This document shows, piece after piece, positions 16,338-27,302 of a stretch of 52,897 bases of DNA. This DNA is from Labilithrix sp. (lineage in GTDB: Bacteria; Myxococcota_A; Polyangia; Polyangiales; Polyangiaceae): positions 1 to 52,897 of the forward strand of contig JAHBWF010000039.1 in the NCBI GenBank assembly GCA_019637105.1, given 5' to 3'. Below the pieces are notes generated by a model. That model had not been told where the DNA came from. It saw nothing but the letters and a program-made list of their open reading frames with translations, and made no database searches. The stretch's first letter is position 1. Each line of letters starts with the position of its first letter. The position numbers were made by a program, and so were the translations under genes.

Positions 16338-17736
16338 AACGCGCGAGCACGGCGGCGACGCGGAGGAGGCGTTGGTCCGCGGTGGTGCTTGGACGGACGT
16401 TGGCGGCGCCGATCGGCATACCGGTCGTCGGCGACGACGCGATGATGACCTGCGCGATGAAGGTCTTCGCCGGAGTCAGGCGGAGCTGTCGTGAGAGTGA
16501 GTAGTAGATGCCGTCGACCCGGGCCCATCGCTCGAACGAGGACGTCGAGACCTCGATCCGAGCATTTTGAGGGCAATACATGACCTCCGGCGTGCACCCG
16601 CTCGCGTCGAGGCGTCCGCTCCAGCGCAAGGCGCCGCTCTCGTAGATCGCGGCGTTGGCGTAAGCAGCGGGGTAGTTGGTCAGTACGGCGTCCTCCGCAG
16701 GGACGTTCGTGGGCCCGACGACGTCGAGGTCGCGGTAGCCGGTCGGCCGCAGCATGATGCAGGTCGGCGTCGTCACCGGGTAGGTCACGCCGGGACAGTA
16801 CGGGAAGGGGCCTGGATCGACCGGCGGGATGACGAAGCTCTGCGTCGCCGCGCTCCCAGCGCTCCCAGCGCTCCCAGCCGACAACGTCTCGAGCTCGCCG
16901 TCGAGTGAGATGCTGTCGCCGACGTCTTCCTCGTCCTCGCCGAGGACCGCCGCCGCACGGGCCTCGCCGTCCGCGGGGGACGTCGCTTTCGCGGCTATCC
17001 GGCGCGCGCGTCGAGTCAGCACCTCGGCGGGGCTCTCGTCGAGGGACACTCCATCTAGCTTGCCGCGACGGCCGCCCAGCTGCGCGAGCTCGGCGTCCCG
17101 GTCCGCCGGTGTGACCGCCCCCTTGTCCCAGGGGCTCGTCCGGCGCCCGAGCGACGCGAGGCGCACGAGCTCGCCGTCCTCGATCGAGGCGAACGCGCGG
17201 GCGCCATCCTGCGAAAACGAGAGGAAGAGGAGCGGCGCTGGGATCCGCTGCGTAAACCCCTCGCGCGTGTAGCGCGCTTCCGCCGTCACTCGTACGAGCG
17301 TACCCCAGGGCACGATAGGACTCGAGGCGGGCGCCCACGCGAGCACGCGACGCTCGCGCGCGGCGAGAACGACGTTGCCCAGCGAGCGGGTCCGGCGCGC
17401 GCCGAGGCCGTCGAGCTGGAGTACGATCTCCGTGTCGACTTCGGCGTCTTCGTGGTTCTGGACCTCGAGCGCGTACGTGTTCGCCCCACCTCGCTCGGCG
17501 AGCACGCCCTCGATCTTCCAGCCGAGAGTCACCGTGGACGTGCTCGCCGATGAAGGCGTCGGGTCCTCTGCCGGGGTCGTCGTGTCTCGGCCGACGCCCT
17601 GCTGAACCACGTCCGTCGTGACGTCACGATCCTCGTTCACCGGGCCCGTGGCGCAGCCTCCGAGCGCCCAGGCCGAAGCGATCACCCATGCCGCGGTTGC
17701 CAACGTGGGCCGCGCAGAGCTCCTCATCGAACGCAT
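16207..17736 (-). CDS. Lipoprotein N-terminal part of the frameshifted metalloprotease
   Basis: Reads 509 residues from the ATG at 17736 (a second ATG lies 9 bases on). The signal MRSSARPTLATAAW ends in ALGGC, a lipobox. An extended Ser/Thr/Asp linker, a beta-rich domain (about 55-150), a SAGSAGSAG repeat (27 bases of 9-bp units at 16851-16877) and a second beta domain (CPGVTYPVTTPTCIML) follow. Up to about 16345 the frame reads as genuine protein (LLRVAAVLARF). Beyond that it turns into Arg-rich shadow sequence before stopping at 16207, while the +1 frame carries the HELGH protease domain. The last 40 or so residues are therefore probably not native. Likely a cell-surface protease, inactive unless the shift is bypassed. 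Confidence 0.7.
   Translation of the reverse strand: MRSMRSSARPTLATAAWVIASAWALGGCATGPVNEDRDVTTDVVQQGVGRDTTTPAEDPTPSSASTSTVTLGWKIEGVLAERGGANTYALEVQNHEDAEVDTEIVLQLDGLGARRTRSLGNVVLAARERRVLAWAPASSPIVPWGTLVRVTAEARYTREGFTQRIPAPLLFLSFSQDGARAFASIEDGELVRLASLGRRTSPWDKGAVTPADRDAELAQLGGRRGKLDGVSLDESPAEVLTRRARRIAAKATSPADGEARAAAVLGEDEEDVGDSISLDGELETLSAGSAGSAGSAATQSFVIPPVDPGPFPYCPGVTYPVTTPTCIMLRPTGYRDLDVVGPTNVPAEDAVLTNYPAAYANAAIYESGALRWSGRLDASGCTPEVMYCPQNARIEVSTSSFERWARVDGIYYSLSRQLRLTPAKTFIAQVIIASSPTTGMPIGAANVRPSTTADQRLLRVAAVLARFAEDVGQRLGQRRRSSAERPHRDRLLQLPRVPLRVVLGGTPLR
16851..16877 (-). repeat. Three 9-bp tandem units coding SAG repeats
   Basis: The unit cgctcccag occurs three times at 16851-16859, 16860-16868 and 16869-16877. 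Being a multiple of three, changes in copy number would keep the frame. Confidence 0.8.
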
Positions 17737-17849
17737 CGTCACCCCCACGTCGGAGAGCCGCTCACGCCCTTCGAGGGTCAGACAATCCCGAGCCCTGACG
17801 CGACGCCCTAGCCTCGCGATGGAGTGCCGAGCAGCCCCCGCCGAGCCCG

Positions 17850-18020
17850 CTACGACGAATGACCGCAGCAGACGACACACTGCCGCAGAAGGCAGCTCTC
17901 GTCGACCACGGAGTGCACGATGAACGCGAATTCGTCGGATAGACGGGGCGTCTTCGGTACCTTGTCGCATTCCCTCGCGACGGCGAGCCGCTTGGGAACT
18001 TCACTTCGGTTCGTCGTCAC
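17850..18020 (-). CDS. Possible small Cys-rich protein
   Basis: A minus-strand frame from a GTG at 18020 encodes 56 residues. The N-terminal half is charged (RSEVPKRLAVARECDKVPK) and the end is Cys-rich (SCLLRQCVVCCGHSS, five of its six cysteines in the last 15 residues). It reads far more like protein than the competing frames in this 341-base spacer (17737-18077), which is otherwise empty. There is no signal peptide and no clear ribosome site, and the frame stays open upstream into sucA, so the start is uncertain. It sits 113 bases upstream of the metalloprotease gene on the same strand. It could be a zinc-binding mini-protein, a peptide precursor, or a chance frame. Confidence 0.3.
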   Translation of the reverse strand: MTTNRSEVPKRLAVARECDKVPKTPRLSDEFAFIVHSVVDESCLLRQCVVCCGHSS

Positions 18021-18077
18021 CAGGACCGCGCGCGCTCGGGCGGGCGAATCAGCCAGACGAGGAAGACGCGAGCCGAA

Positions 18078-20909
<2,832 letters not shown>

Positions 20910-20919
20910 TCGATCGCCC

Positions 20920-20928
20920 CTTCTAGCA
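20920..20928 (-). promoter_or_regulatory. Candidate extended -10 element (TGCTAGAAG) for sucA
   Basis: This copy of the recurring TG[C/G]TA[A/G] motif lies 10 bases before the ATG and abuts the AAGGGG ribosome site. Confidence 0.35.
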
Positions 20929-21124
20929 CGAGCCGGGCGCTCAGCGTACCCGCGCCGCGGCCTTTGCCGGGCCCGAATTCGCGGCGAAATCCGAGGCGAG
21001 ACGAGGCGCTGCAAAGCGCGACACCCGCGGTCGGCCGCGAACTAGCCGCGATTCGCGGGCATTTCCGGTCGGGGCCGTCGGGGGGCGAAACTTTTTCGCG
21101 CGTCCGCGCGCGCGAGCCGAGCCG

Positions 21125-22357
21125 TCAGCGGCCCTTCTGGGTGAGCCAGGCGGTCAGGTCGGCGTTGGGCTCGAGCGCGACCAGGACCGCGTCGACGGTG
21201 ATCGCCGAGACCACCGTGCCCGCCGGCGCGACGTGGACGCCGTGCGCGTCGCGCCACACGACGACGCGCACCGCTTGCGAGGTGACGATCCCGGGATCGT
21301 GCTGCTCGTGCGTGGAGAGCCGCGGGGCGGGCCCCGACGCGGGCGCCTCGTGCGTGTGCGTCGATCCGGCGACCGTGGCCGGCGGGTTCGTGCCGCCGCC
21401 GCTGGAGGCCGGCGGCGCGCCCGCCGCCGGCGCGGGCTTCGCGCCGGGCCGGGGGAAGCTCTGCATCGTCGTCTTGAAATCGGTCGGCGGCGCGCCGACG
21501 GTCGTCATCCGATCGCCGTCGCCCGTCAGGAACGGGAGCTCGTCGCCCGTGAGGTTCTGCGTCGGCGACGCGTCCCATTCGTCGGCGCCGCGGCCGGTCG
21601 GCTTCGCGAGGTCGCTGACGCGGCCGACGAACGTGGGGTCGTTGTTCCCGAGCTCGGAGCGGCCCTGCCCCGCGGCGCCGATCGCCGCGACCTCGGCGGT
21701 GTCCGCCGGGAGCACGTTGCCGGCGGTCTTGGCGTCGATCGCGAGGTGCTGCGCGGTGTCGGCCGCCTGGACGGCCGCGCGCGCCTCGGCGTCGAGGTTC
21801 TCGCGCGACCTCCGGGACGACTTCTTGGGCGCGCCGGGCTTCACGCCGATCGGCCTGCTCGGCGTGTTGGTCCCGAGCGGCTTGCCCTTCGGCGCTTGGG
21901 ACGCCCGCGCCGCCGGCGGCTGCGACGTCTTCGACGGCAGCGGCGCCGGCGGTCGGCTGGGCGTCACGACCATCTTCGTCACCGACGTCGGCATCGGGAT
22001 CGGCGCCACCGAGCCCGCGGGCTTCGCGGGCTTCGCCGGCGGGGCGGAGCGCGCCGGAGGGACGGGCGGTGGCGCCGGATCGGACATCGGATCGACCTCT
22101 TCGATGTCGATCGAGGCGCGGCTCACGCGCTTGCTGACGAGCCCGGTGAGGTCGGCCGCGGCCTTGGCGAGCTCGAGCGCGCGCTCGTCGTCCTCGGCTT
22201 CGGAGGCGGCCTCGGCCGCGCGACGCACCCACTTGATGCCGTCGGCGTGATCGCCCCGGGCCCACATCGCTTCCGCCGTCGACAGCGCCCAGGAGACGTC
22301 CTCGGGGTCTTCCGGGCGGGCCTCGGGAACCTGCGGCAGCGTGAGATCGTCGCTCAT
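21125..22357 (-). CDS. Proline-rich protein with helical-repeat N-terminus, function unknown
   Basis: Encodes 410 residues. Residues 1-85 are helical and look like one or two TPR-type hairpins (VSWALSTAEAMWARGDHADG; DDERALELAKAAADLTGL). A long Pro/Ala/Lys-rich disordered region (about 95-190) and a low-complexity middle follow. A small C-terminal beta-like domain (about 345-408; VRVVVWRDAHGVHV, VDAVLVALEP) closes it. There is no signal peptide or membrane helix. I do not recognise a family; the layout suits a cytosolic scaffold or adaptor. It lies 215 bases upstream of sucA on the same strand and is divergent from the E1 alpha gene across 131 bases. Confidence 0.75.
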   Translation of the reverse strand: MSDDLTLPQVPEARPEDPEDVSWALSTAEAMWARGDHADGIKWVRRAAEAASEAEDDERALELAKAAADLTGLVSKRVSRASIDIEEVDPMSDPAPPPVPPARSAPPAKPAKPAGSVAPIPMPTSVTKMVVTPSRPPAPLPSKTSQPPAARASQAPKGKPLGTNTPSRPIGVKPGAPKKSSRRSRENLDAEARAAVQAADTAQHLAIDAKTAGNVLPADTAEVAAIGAAGQGRSELGNNDPTFVGRVSDLAKPTGRGADEWDASPTQNLTGDELPFLTGDGDRMTTVGAPPTDFKTTMQSFPRPGAKPAPAAGAPPASSGGGTNPPATVAGSTHTHEAPASGPAPRLSTHEQHDPGIVTSQAVRVVVWRDAHGVHVAPAGTVVSAITVDAVLVALEPNADLTAWLTQKGR

Positions 22358-22488
22358 TGCCTGGGCGTGGATCGTAACGGCTTTGGAGCGTTCCGGGGTA
22401 ATTTTGCCTGCTCCCCGCCCGCTACGCCGCAGCGCGGCAGTCGCTGGCGTGGCTTTTCCGTCCGCTCTCGGGGTAAAACGCGGGCCTG

Positions 22489-23541
22489 ATGTCGACGTCG
22501 GCTCACACGGCCTCTTCTTCGCCCGCGAGCAGCAGCAGCTCGCACAGCTCCGACCATCAGCTCTCGCCCGAGCTCCAGCTCCGCATCCACGAGCTGATGC
22601 TCGAGGCGCGCGTCCTCGAGGAGCGCCTCATCACGATGTACCGTCAGGGCGACGGCTACTTCTGGATCGGCGGGCCGGGCGAAGAGGCGTTCAACGTCCC
22701 GCTGGGTCTGCTCGTGGACAAGGGGACGGGCGTCGAGCACGACTATTTGCACCTCCACTACCGCTCGAGCGCGACCTTGCTCGCGATGGGCGCGGATCCG
22801 GTCGACGCGCTCCGCCAGATGAAGAACACCGCGACCGATCCGTACTCGCGCGGCCGCAACTTCGCCGGCCACTACTCCGCGCGCAAGTGGAACGTCGTCC
22901 CGGTCTCGTCGCCGATCGAGGTCCAGTACTCGATCGCGCCGGGCACCGCGATGGCGCAGCGGGCGACCCAGTCGAAGGGGATCACGATCGTCACCGGCGG
23001 CGACGCGGGGACGGCGGAGGGCGACTTCGCGACGTGCCTCGTCTGGAGCTCGCGGAAGGGGAGCGAGCTGCCGATGCTCATCCTCGTCACCAACAACCAG
23101 TACGGGATCTCGACGCCGTTCGAGGGGCAGCACGGCGAGGAGCGCATCTCCGATCGCGGCAAGGCCTTCGGCATGCCGACCGCGACGATCGACGGCAACG
23201 ACGTCGAGACGAGCTGGTTCGCCTTGAAGAAGGCGATGGACTACGTCCGCACCGAGCGCAAGCCGTACCTCCTCGAGGCGATGGTCTCGCGCCTGAACGG
23301 CCACTCCAGCGCCTCGGGCGCCAACTTCGTGGCGAACGAGGTCGACTGCCTCGCGCGCTTCGAGAAGAAGCTCGAGGAGCGGAAGCTCCGCACGCGCGCC
23401 GAGATGGACGAGATGCGCGCGCGCATGACCCAGGAGCTGCTCGAGGCGTCCAAGCGCGTCCGCGAGGAGCCGCAGCCGAAGCCGGAGTCGATCTGGGACT
23501 ACGTCTTCGCCGACAAGAACTACGTCGCGGGAGAGAAGTGA
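22489..23541 (+). CDS. 2-oxoacid dehydrogenase E1 component, alpha subunit (branched-chain/pyruvate type)
   Basis: Encodes 350 residues after a Ser-rich N-terminal tail. It has the ThDP-binding alpha-subunit fold: YFWIGGPGEEAFNV, HLHYRSSATLLAMG, SRGRNFAGHYSARKWNVVPV, and the cofactor motif GGDAGTAEGDF ... LVTNNQYGIST. The motif has GDA where most members have GDG, a mild variant. The segment lengths and the IGGPGEEA sequence favour the branched-chain 2-oxoacid dehydrogenase group, but a pyruvate role cannot be excluded. The beta-subunit gene follows after 4 bases. A GGTAAAAC element lies 9 bases before the ATG and no strong ribosome site is seen. Confidence 0.9.
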   Translation: MSTSAHTASSSPASSSSSHSSDHQLSPELQLRIHELMLEARVLEERLITMYRQGDGYFWIGGPGEEAFNVPLGLLVDKGTGVEHDYLHLHYRSSATLLAMGADPVDALRQMKNTATDPYSRGRNFAGHYSARKWNVVPVSSPIEVQYSIAPGTAMAQRATQSKGITIVTGGDAGTAEGDFATCLVWSSRKGSELPMLILVTNNQYGISTPFEGQHGEERISDRGKAFGMPTATIDGNDVETSWFALKKAMDYVRTERKPYLLEAMVSRLNGHSSASGANFVANEVDCLARFEKKLEERKLRTRAEMDEMRARMTQELLEASKRVREEPQPKPESIWDYVFADKNYVAGEK

Positions 23542-23545
23542 TCGT

Positions 23546-24610
23546 ATGGCGACGATGATCCAAGCGATCCGCATGGCGCTCCACGTGGGCGAGGAGCGCC
23601 TCGGTGTGACCGACATCTTCGGCGAGGACGTGGGGCCGCCGCTCGGCGGCGCGTTCACGGCGACGCAGAACCTCAAGACGGCGTGGAACTCGCCGCTCGA
23701 CGAGCGCGGCATCGTCGGCATGGCGATCGGACTCGCGCTCGCCGGGCGCCGGCCGGTCGCCGAGATCCAGTTCTGCGACTACGCCTTCAACACGATCGAC
23801 CTGCTCAAGATCGCCGGCAACACGTACTGGGCGAGCGCCGGCGACTGGAACGTGCCGATGGTGATGATGACGCCCGTGGGCGCCGGCATCCGCGGCAGCA
23901 TCTACCACTCGCACTCGTTCGACGCGCAGGCGACGCGGACGCCCGGGTGGAAGATCGTGATGCCGTCGAACCCGCGCGACGCCTACGGCCTCATGCTGAG
24001 CGCGATCGTCGATCCGAACCCGGTCATGTTCCTCAAGCCGAAGGCGCTCCTGCGCACCAAGGCGCTGCCCGGCGAGGAGATCCCCGGCGAGCCGGCCGAT
24101 CTCAAGACGCTCTCGAAGATGATCGACGCGCCCGTCGGCGAGTCGCGGAGCCGGTGGAAGCCGGAGTGGCCGCGGCTCGAGGAGCTCTACGTCCCCATCG
24201 GGAAGGCGCGGACCGCGCGCGCGGGCCGCGACGTGACCGTGCTCACCTACGGGCGCAACGTCCCGATGTCCGTCTCCGCGGCGGACGAGCTCGCGAAGGA
24301 GGGCGTCGAGGTCGAGGTGATCGATCTCCGCTCGCTCCACCCGTACGACTGGGACGCGATCAAGGCGAGCGTGCAGAAGACGCACCGCGTGCTCTGCGTG
24401 AACGAGGACACCGAGGTGACGAACTTCGGCGAGCACCTCATCCGCCGCCTCGTCGAGGAGCTCTTCTACGAGCTCTACGCGCCGCCGAAGCTCCTCGCGG
24501 GGGCGCACGTCCCGGGCATCGGCCTCGCCGACAACCTCGAGCACGCGAGCGTCCCGCACAAGGACGGCATCAAGAGCGCGCTCCGCGAGCTCGCTCGTCA
24601 CGAGCCCTGA
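23546..24610 (+). CDS. 2-oxoacid dehydrogenase E1 component, beta subunit (branched-chain/pyruvate type)
   Basis: Encodes 354 residues from the ATG at 23546, with GGGAGAG upstream and 4 bases after the alpha stop, so translation is coupled. Family landmarks: VTDIFGEDVGPPLGGAFTAT, NSPLDERGIVGMAIGLAL, AEIQFCDYAFNTIDLL, HSHSFDAQATRTPGWKIVMP and the C-terminal transketolase domain VTVLTYGRNVPMS ... VEVIDLRSLHPYDWD. With the alpha subunit it forms an alpha2beta2 E1 that decarboxylates a 2-oxoacid and acylates E2 lipoate. No E2 or E3 gene follows; a GC hairpin (24653-24671) comes next and then a gene on the other strand. Confidence 0.93.
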   Translation: MATMIQAIRMALHVGEERLGVTDIFGEDVGPPLGGAFTATQNLKTAWNSPLDERGIVGMAIGLALAGRRPVAEIQFCDYAFNTIDLLKIAGNTYWASAGDWNVPMVMMTPVGAGIRGSIYHSHSFDAQATRTPGWKIVMPSNPRDAYGLMLSAIVDPNPVMFLKPKALLRTKALPGEEIPGEPADLKTLSKMIDAPVGESRSRWKPEWPRLEELYVPIGKARTARAGRDVTVLTYGRNVPMSVSAADELAKEGVEVEVIDLRSLHPYDWDAIKASVQKTHRVLCVNEDTEVTNFGEHLIRRLVEELFYELYAPPKLLAGAHVPGIGLADNLEHASVPHKDGIKSALRELARHEP

Positions 24611-24652
24611 CGGCTCCGCCGTCGGCGGGGCCACGGTCGCGCGCCCCGGCCC

Positions 24653-24671
24653 GTCCGGCGCGCGGCCGGAC
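24653..24671 (+). terminator. GC hairpin after the E1 beta gene
   Basis: GTCCGG pairs with CCGGAC around a 7-base loop, 42 bases after the stop codon and before a convergent gene. No T-run is present, so this is only a candidate. Confidence 0.3.
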
Positions 24672-24732
24672 GCTGCGCCGCCGCCACGTGGCGGATCGGC
24701 GCGCGCGTCGCGCTCGGGCTCGGGCTCGGCGC

Positions 24733-25395
24733 TCAGGGATGCGCTTCGCGCGTCGTGGCGAGCGGCGGGCGTTCGGTGACGACCGGGGCGCGCTCCGGAG
24801 CTCCGGCGGCCACGCGTCGCTGCCGTCGCCCCACGCCCGTCGTCGAGCCGATCAGCGCCGCGCCGAGGCCGAGGAGCATCGCGAAGAAGACCCACCAGAG
24901 CGCCTTCCCGGTCGAGGTCGCCGCCACGAGCGCGGCGCCCGCCGGACCCATCTCGTCGGGCGCCGTCGTCATGAGCGCGCCGATCGCCACCGCGCGCAGG
25001 GCGTCCGCGACGACGAACATGCTGAGCATCGTCGCGAGCGACCACAGCACGATCCCGTGGAGCGCTCCGCGGCGGCGCTCGACGATGCCGGCGGCGTGAC
25101 CGGCGACCACGCCTCCGGCGAAGAGCGCGACGATCCACACGACGAGCGACCACAGGCCCGCCGCCACGCCGATCCCCTGGAGCGCGGCCGGATCGGTCGG
25201 ATCGAGCGCCGAGAGGTTCACCGCGAGCCCGAGCACGCTGAGCGCGATCCAGACGGCGATGGCGACGAGGAGGCCGCCGACGACGCCGCCCCAGCTGAGG
25301 CGTGTCGACTTCGCCGGCTCCGCGAGGGCCGGCGTGGGCTCCGCGAGCGCGGGCGGCGTGGCCGTAGAGATGTCCGCAGCGTTCTCGGTCGTCAT
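24733..25395 (-). CDS. Four-helix membrane protein, function unknown
   Basis: Encodes 220 residues from the ATG at 25395, with GAAGGAG 9 bases upstream. A cytoplasmic Ala/Pro-rich N-terminus with a duplicated ALAEPTPALAEP is followed by four hydrophobic helices: WGGVVGGLLVAIAVWIALSV, a segment near GVAAGLWSLVVWIVALF, GIVLWSLATMLSMFVVADAL and ALWWVFFAMLLGLGAALIG. A basic tail ends the protein. The GG-rich helix pairs (GGVVGG, AGGVVAGHAAG) resemble small bacterial integral membrane proteins sometimes encoded with stress or transport genes. I cannot assign a function. It lies 56 bases downstream of the ParB-domain gene on the same strand and may share its transcript. Confidence 0.75.
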   Translation of the reverse strand: MTTENAADISTATPPALAEPTPALAEPAKSTRLSWGGVVGGLLVAIAVWIALSVLGLAVNLSALDPTDPAALQGIGVAAGLWSLVVWIVALFAGGVVAGHAAGIVERRRGALHGIVLWSLATMLSMFVVADALRAVAIGALMTTAPDEMGPAGAALVAATSTGKALWWVFFAMLLGLGAALIGSTTGVGRRQRRVAAGAPERAPVVTERPPLATTREAHP

Positions 25396-25451
25396 GACGA
25401 GGGCTCCTTCTCGCGCCTCCTCGCTGCAACGACCGCGCCGCCGGCGGCGCG

Positions 25452-26498
25452 TCAGGGCTCGTCGTCGGGCACGCCGCCGCCCATCCGCGCGAGGTCGTCC
25501 TGCTTGACCTTGTCGGCGTTGAACTTGGCGGCGCGGTCGCGCATCGTGACGAGGACCTTCTCGGCGGGCGGCAGCTCGCCCTGGATCCAGCGGAGCGGGT
25601 TGATCCGCGCGACGACGAAGGACCGGAGGTACGGGCTGACGAGGCCCTTCGCGCGGAGCTTCGCGACGGCGGCGGCGACGTTCTCCTCGACCTCGAGCGT
25701 GAGCGCGGCGAGCCGCTCGTGCTCGTGGATCGCCTCGGCGATCGGCGCCTCCGAGAAGGTCTCGACCCGGCGGAGGACCGGGTGGTACGCGCCGCCGGCG
25801 AAGCGTCCGTTCTTCTCGTAGCAGACGCCGAGCGTCACGAGCGCCGGGTCCTCGAGGTAGAACGCGAAGCCGTTCTCGGCGAGCGTGTCGTCCTCCTCGA
25901 GCAGGCCGCGGTAGATCCGGATCACCTCGAGCGCGCGCTCCTTCAGGTTGTGCGCCTTCTCCGTGTTGAGCGCGAGGATCTGCCACGCGACCTCGCGCGT
26001 GGGGACGATGAGCGCGGTGATCGACTTCGCGCCGAGGCGGCGCATCGCCTCGAGGCGGTGGCGGCCGTTCGGCGTCCAGAACGCCGGCTCGCCGTCGCCG
26101 TCGCCCTGGTTCGCCTTCGACGGCGCGTGCTTCGGGGCGGTGACGGCGATGACGGGATCGAGGAAGCGCCCCGTCTTCTGGATCACCTCGGCGAGGCGCT
26201 TATGGTGCGTGTCGCTCAGGTCGCGCTGGAACGGGGTGGGCTCGATCTTGGCGATCGGCAGGATGGCCGCGACGAGCGGATGGCCGCCGAGCGGCTCCTT
26301 GTAGCGGCCGACGACGACGCCGCCCTCGTGGGCGACGATCCGCTCGATCGGCGCGATCGCCGCGTCCCCCTCGTCGAGCCGGCACGACTGGGGATCGAGC
26401 CCGGCCGACTCGGCCTTCTGCTTCCGTGGAGCCCGGCGAGCGGGCGCGCGCCCGCGCGAGGAAGAGGCCTTCGACGTCGCTCGCTTCTTGGCTGCCAT
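25452..26498 (-). CDS. ParB/sulfiredoxin-like domain protein
   Basis: Encodes 348 residues from the ATG at 26498. A Lys/Arg/Ala-rich basic N-terminus (about 1-30) is followed at about 80-190 by a ParB N-terminal-type domain: KIEPTPFQRDLSDTHHKRL, VIQKTGRFLDPVIAV and PNGRHRLEAMRRLGAK, where GRHR is the usual motif. ParB-type domains bind CTP or act as nucleases; here the rest of the protein lacks an obvious ParB helix-turn-helix, and no parA or parS is nearby. A role in chromosome segregation is therefore unlikely. DNA-linked regulation or nuclease activity is possible. A TGGTAAGGAT element lies 6 bases before the start. Confidence 0.85.
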   Translation of the reverse strand: MAAKKRATSKASSSRGRAPARRAPRKQKAESAGLDPQSCRLDEGDAAIAPIERIVAHEGGVVVGRYKEPLGGHPLVAAILPIAKIEPTPFQRDLSDTHHKRLAEVIQKTGRFLDPVIAVTAPKHAPSKANQGDGDGEPAFWTPNGRHRLEAMRRLGAKSITALIVPTREVAWQILALNTEKAHNLKERALEVIRIYRGLLEEDDTLAENGFAFYLEDPALVTLGVCYEKNGRFAGGAYHPVLRRVETFSEAPIAEAIHEHERLAALTLEVEENVAAAVAKLRAKGLVSPYLRSFVVARINPLRWIQGELPPAEKVLVTMRDRAAKFNADKVKQDDLARMGGGVPDDEP

Positions 26499-26504
26499 GC
26501 GCCG

Positions 26505-26514
26505 ATCCTTACCA
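26505..26514 (-). promoter_or_regulatory. Candidate extended -10 element (TGGTAAGGAT) for the ParB-domain gene
   Basis: Same motif and same 6-base spacing to the ATG as at the FKBP gene, supporting a near-leaderless transcript. Confidence 0.35.
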
Positions 26515-26665
26515 CCGTTGCCGGCCGCGATCCGCTCGCGCTCACCGGCGGACCCCGCGAGGCGACGGCGCCGCAGCGCCCGCCGTTTACGATTCTTTAC
26601 CCCTCCGCGCCGCGACGCGCCTCGGCCCCGGGCGCATCGGTACGAACGGAAGGCGAGGTGATGCG

Positions 26666-27268
26666 ATGGCACTCTGTTCGATGGCAGCTCTGGCAGGCGT
26701 GATCGGCGTGTTCGCCGTGGTGAGGGGGCTCGCGCTCCACCGCCGCTTCGGCGGCGGGGGCGGACCGTGGGCGCTCGCGGCGTGCGGCCCGAGCTTCGGC
26801 GGGCGCGGCGGGCGGTGTGACGGCCGCGACGCGGCGGGGTGGGGCCGAGGCGGTTGGGGCCGTCGAGGCTGGGGCGGGTGGGGGAGGAGCGGCGGGCTCG
26901 GCGGGAGCTTCTGGCTCCGCGCGGTCTTCGCGCGGCTCGACACGACGCCCGGGCAGGAGCGCGAGATCCGCGGCGCGCTCGAGGATCTCCAGCGGACGGC
27001 GCGCGACGCGAGGGACGGCTTGAAGGGCGCGCGCGCGGACCTCGCCCGCGCGGTCCGGGGCGAGTCGTTCGACCGAGACGCCGCGGCGGAGGCCGGCGGC
27101 CGGGCGGACGCCGCCGTCGCGACCGCGAAGGACGCCGCCCTGTCCGCGCTCGAGCGCGTCCACGCGGTGCTCGATCCGCACCAGCGCGAGCGCCTCGCCG
27201 CGCTGCTCGCCGAGGGACCGGGCGGAGGCCGGCGCCGCGGCGGTCCCTACCGCGACGCCGCGAGCTGA
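26666..27268 (+). CDS. Spy/CpxP-like periplasmic sensor or chaperone with a Gly/Arg/Trp-rich linker
   Basis: Encodes 200 residues from the ATG at 26666, with AGGCGAGG upstream. An N-terminal hydrophobic segment (MAALAGVIGVFAVVRGLAL) probably acts as a membrane anchor. It is followed by a striking Gly/Arg/Trp-rich stretch (GWGRGGWGRRGWGGWGRSGG). The C-terminal half is an all-helical domain (about 90-190; LDTTPGQEREIRGALEDLQR, LDPHQRERLAALLAEG) like Spy/CpxP/ZraP proteins, with a TPGQ/DPHQ pair in place of the classic LTxxQ repeats. Such proteins buffer metal or misfolding stress in the periplasm. No two-component genes are adjacent. The next gene is convergent. Confidence 0.7.
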   Translation: MALCSMAALAGVIGVFAVVRGLALHRRFGGGGGPWALAACGPSFGGRGGRCDGRDAAGWGRGGWGRRGWGGWGRSGGLGGSFWLRAVFARLDTTPGQEREIRGALEDLQRTARDARDGLKGARADLARAVRGESFDRDAAAEAGGRADAAVATAKDAALSALERVHAVLDPHQRERLAALLAEGPGGGRRRGGPYRDAAS

Positions 27269-27302
27269 CGCGAGCGCGCGGCGTCGCCCCGCGCGTTCGC
27301 GG

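Noticed and set aside
16851-16877. Tandem 9-bp units as a CRISPR or phase-variable repeat
   Set aside because: There are only three short units inside a coding region with no spacers, and changes would keep the frame.
25452-26498. Chromosome-partition ParB
   Set aside because: Only the N-terminal-type domain is visible; there is no clear helix-turn-helix, and no parA or parS nearby.
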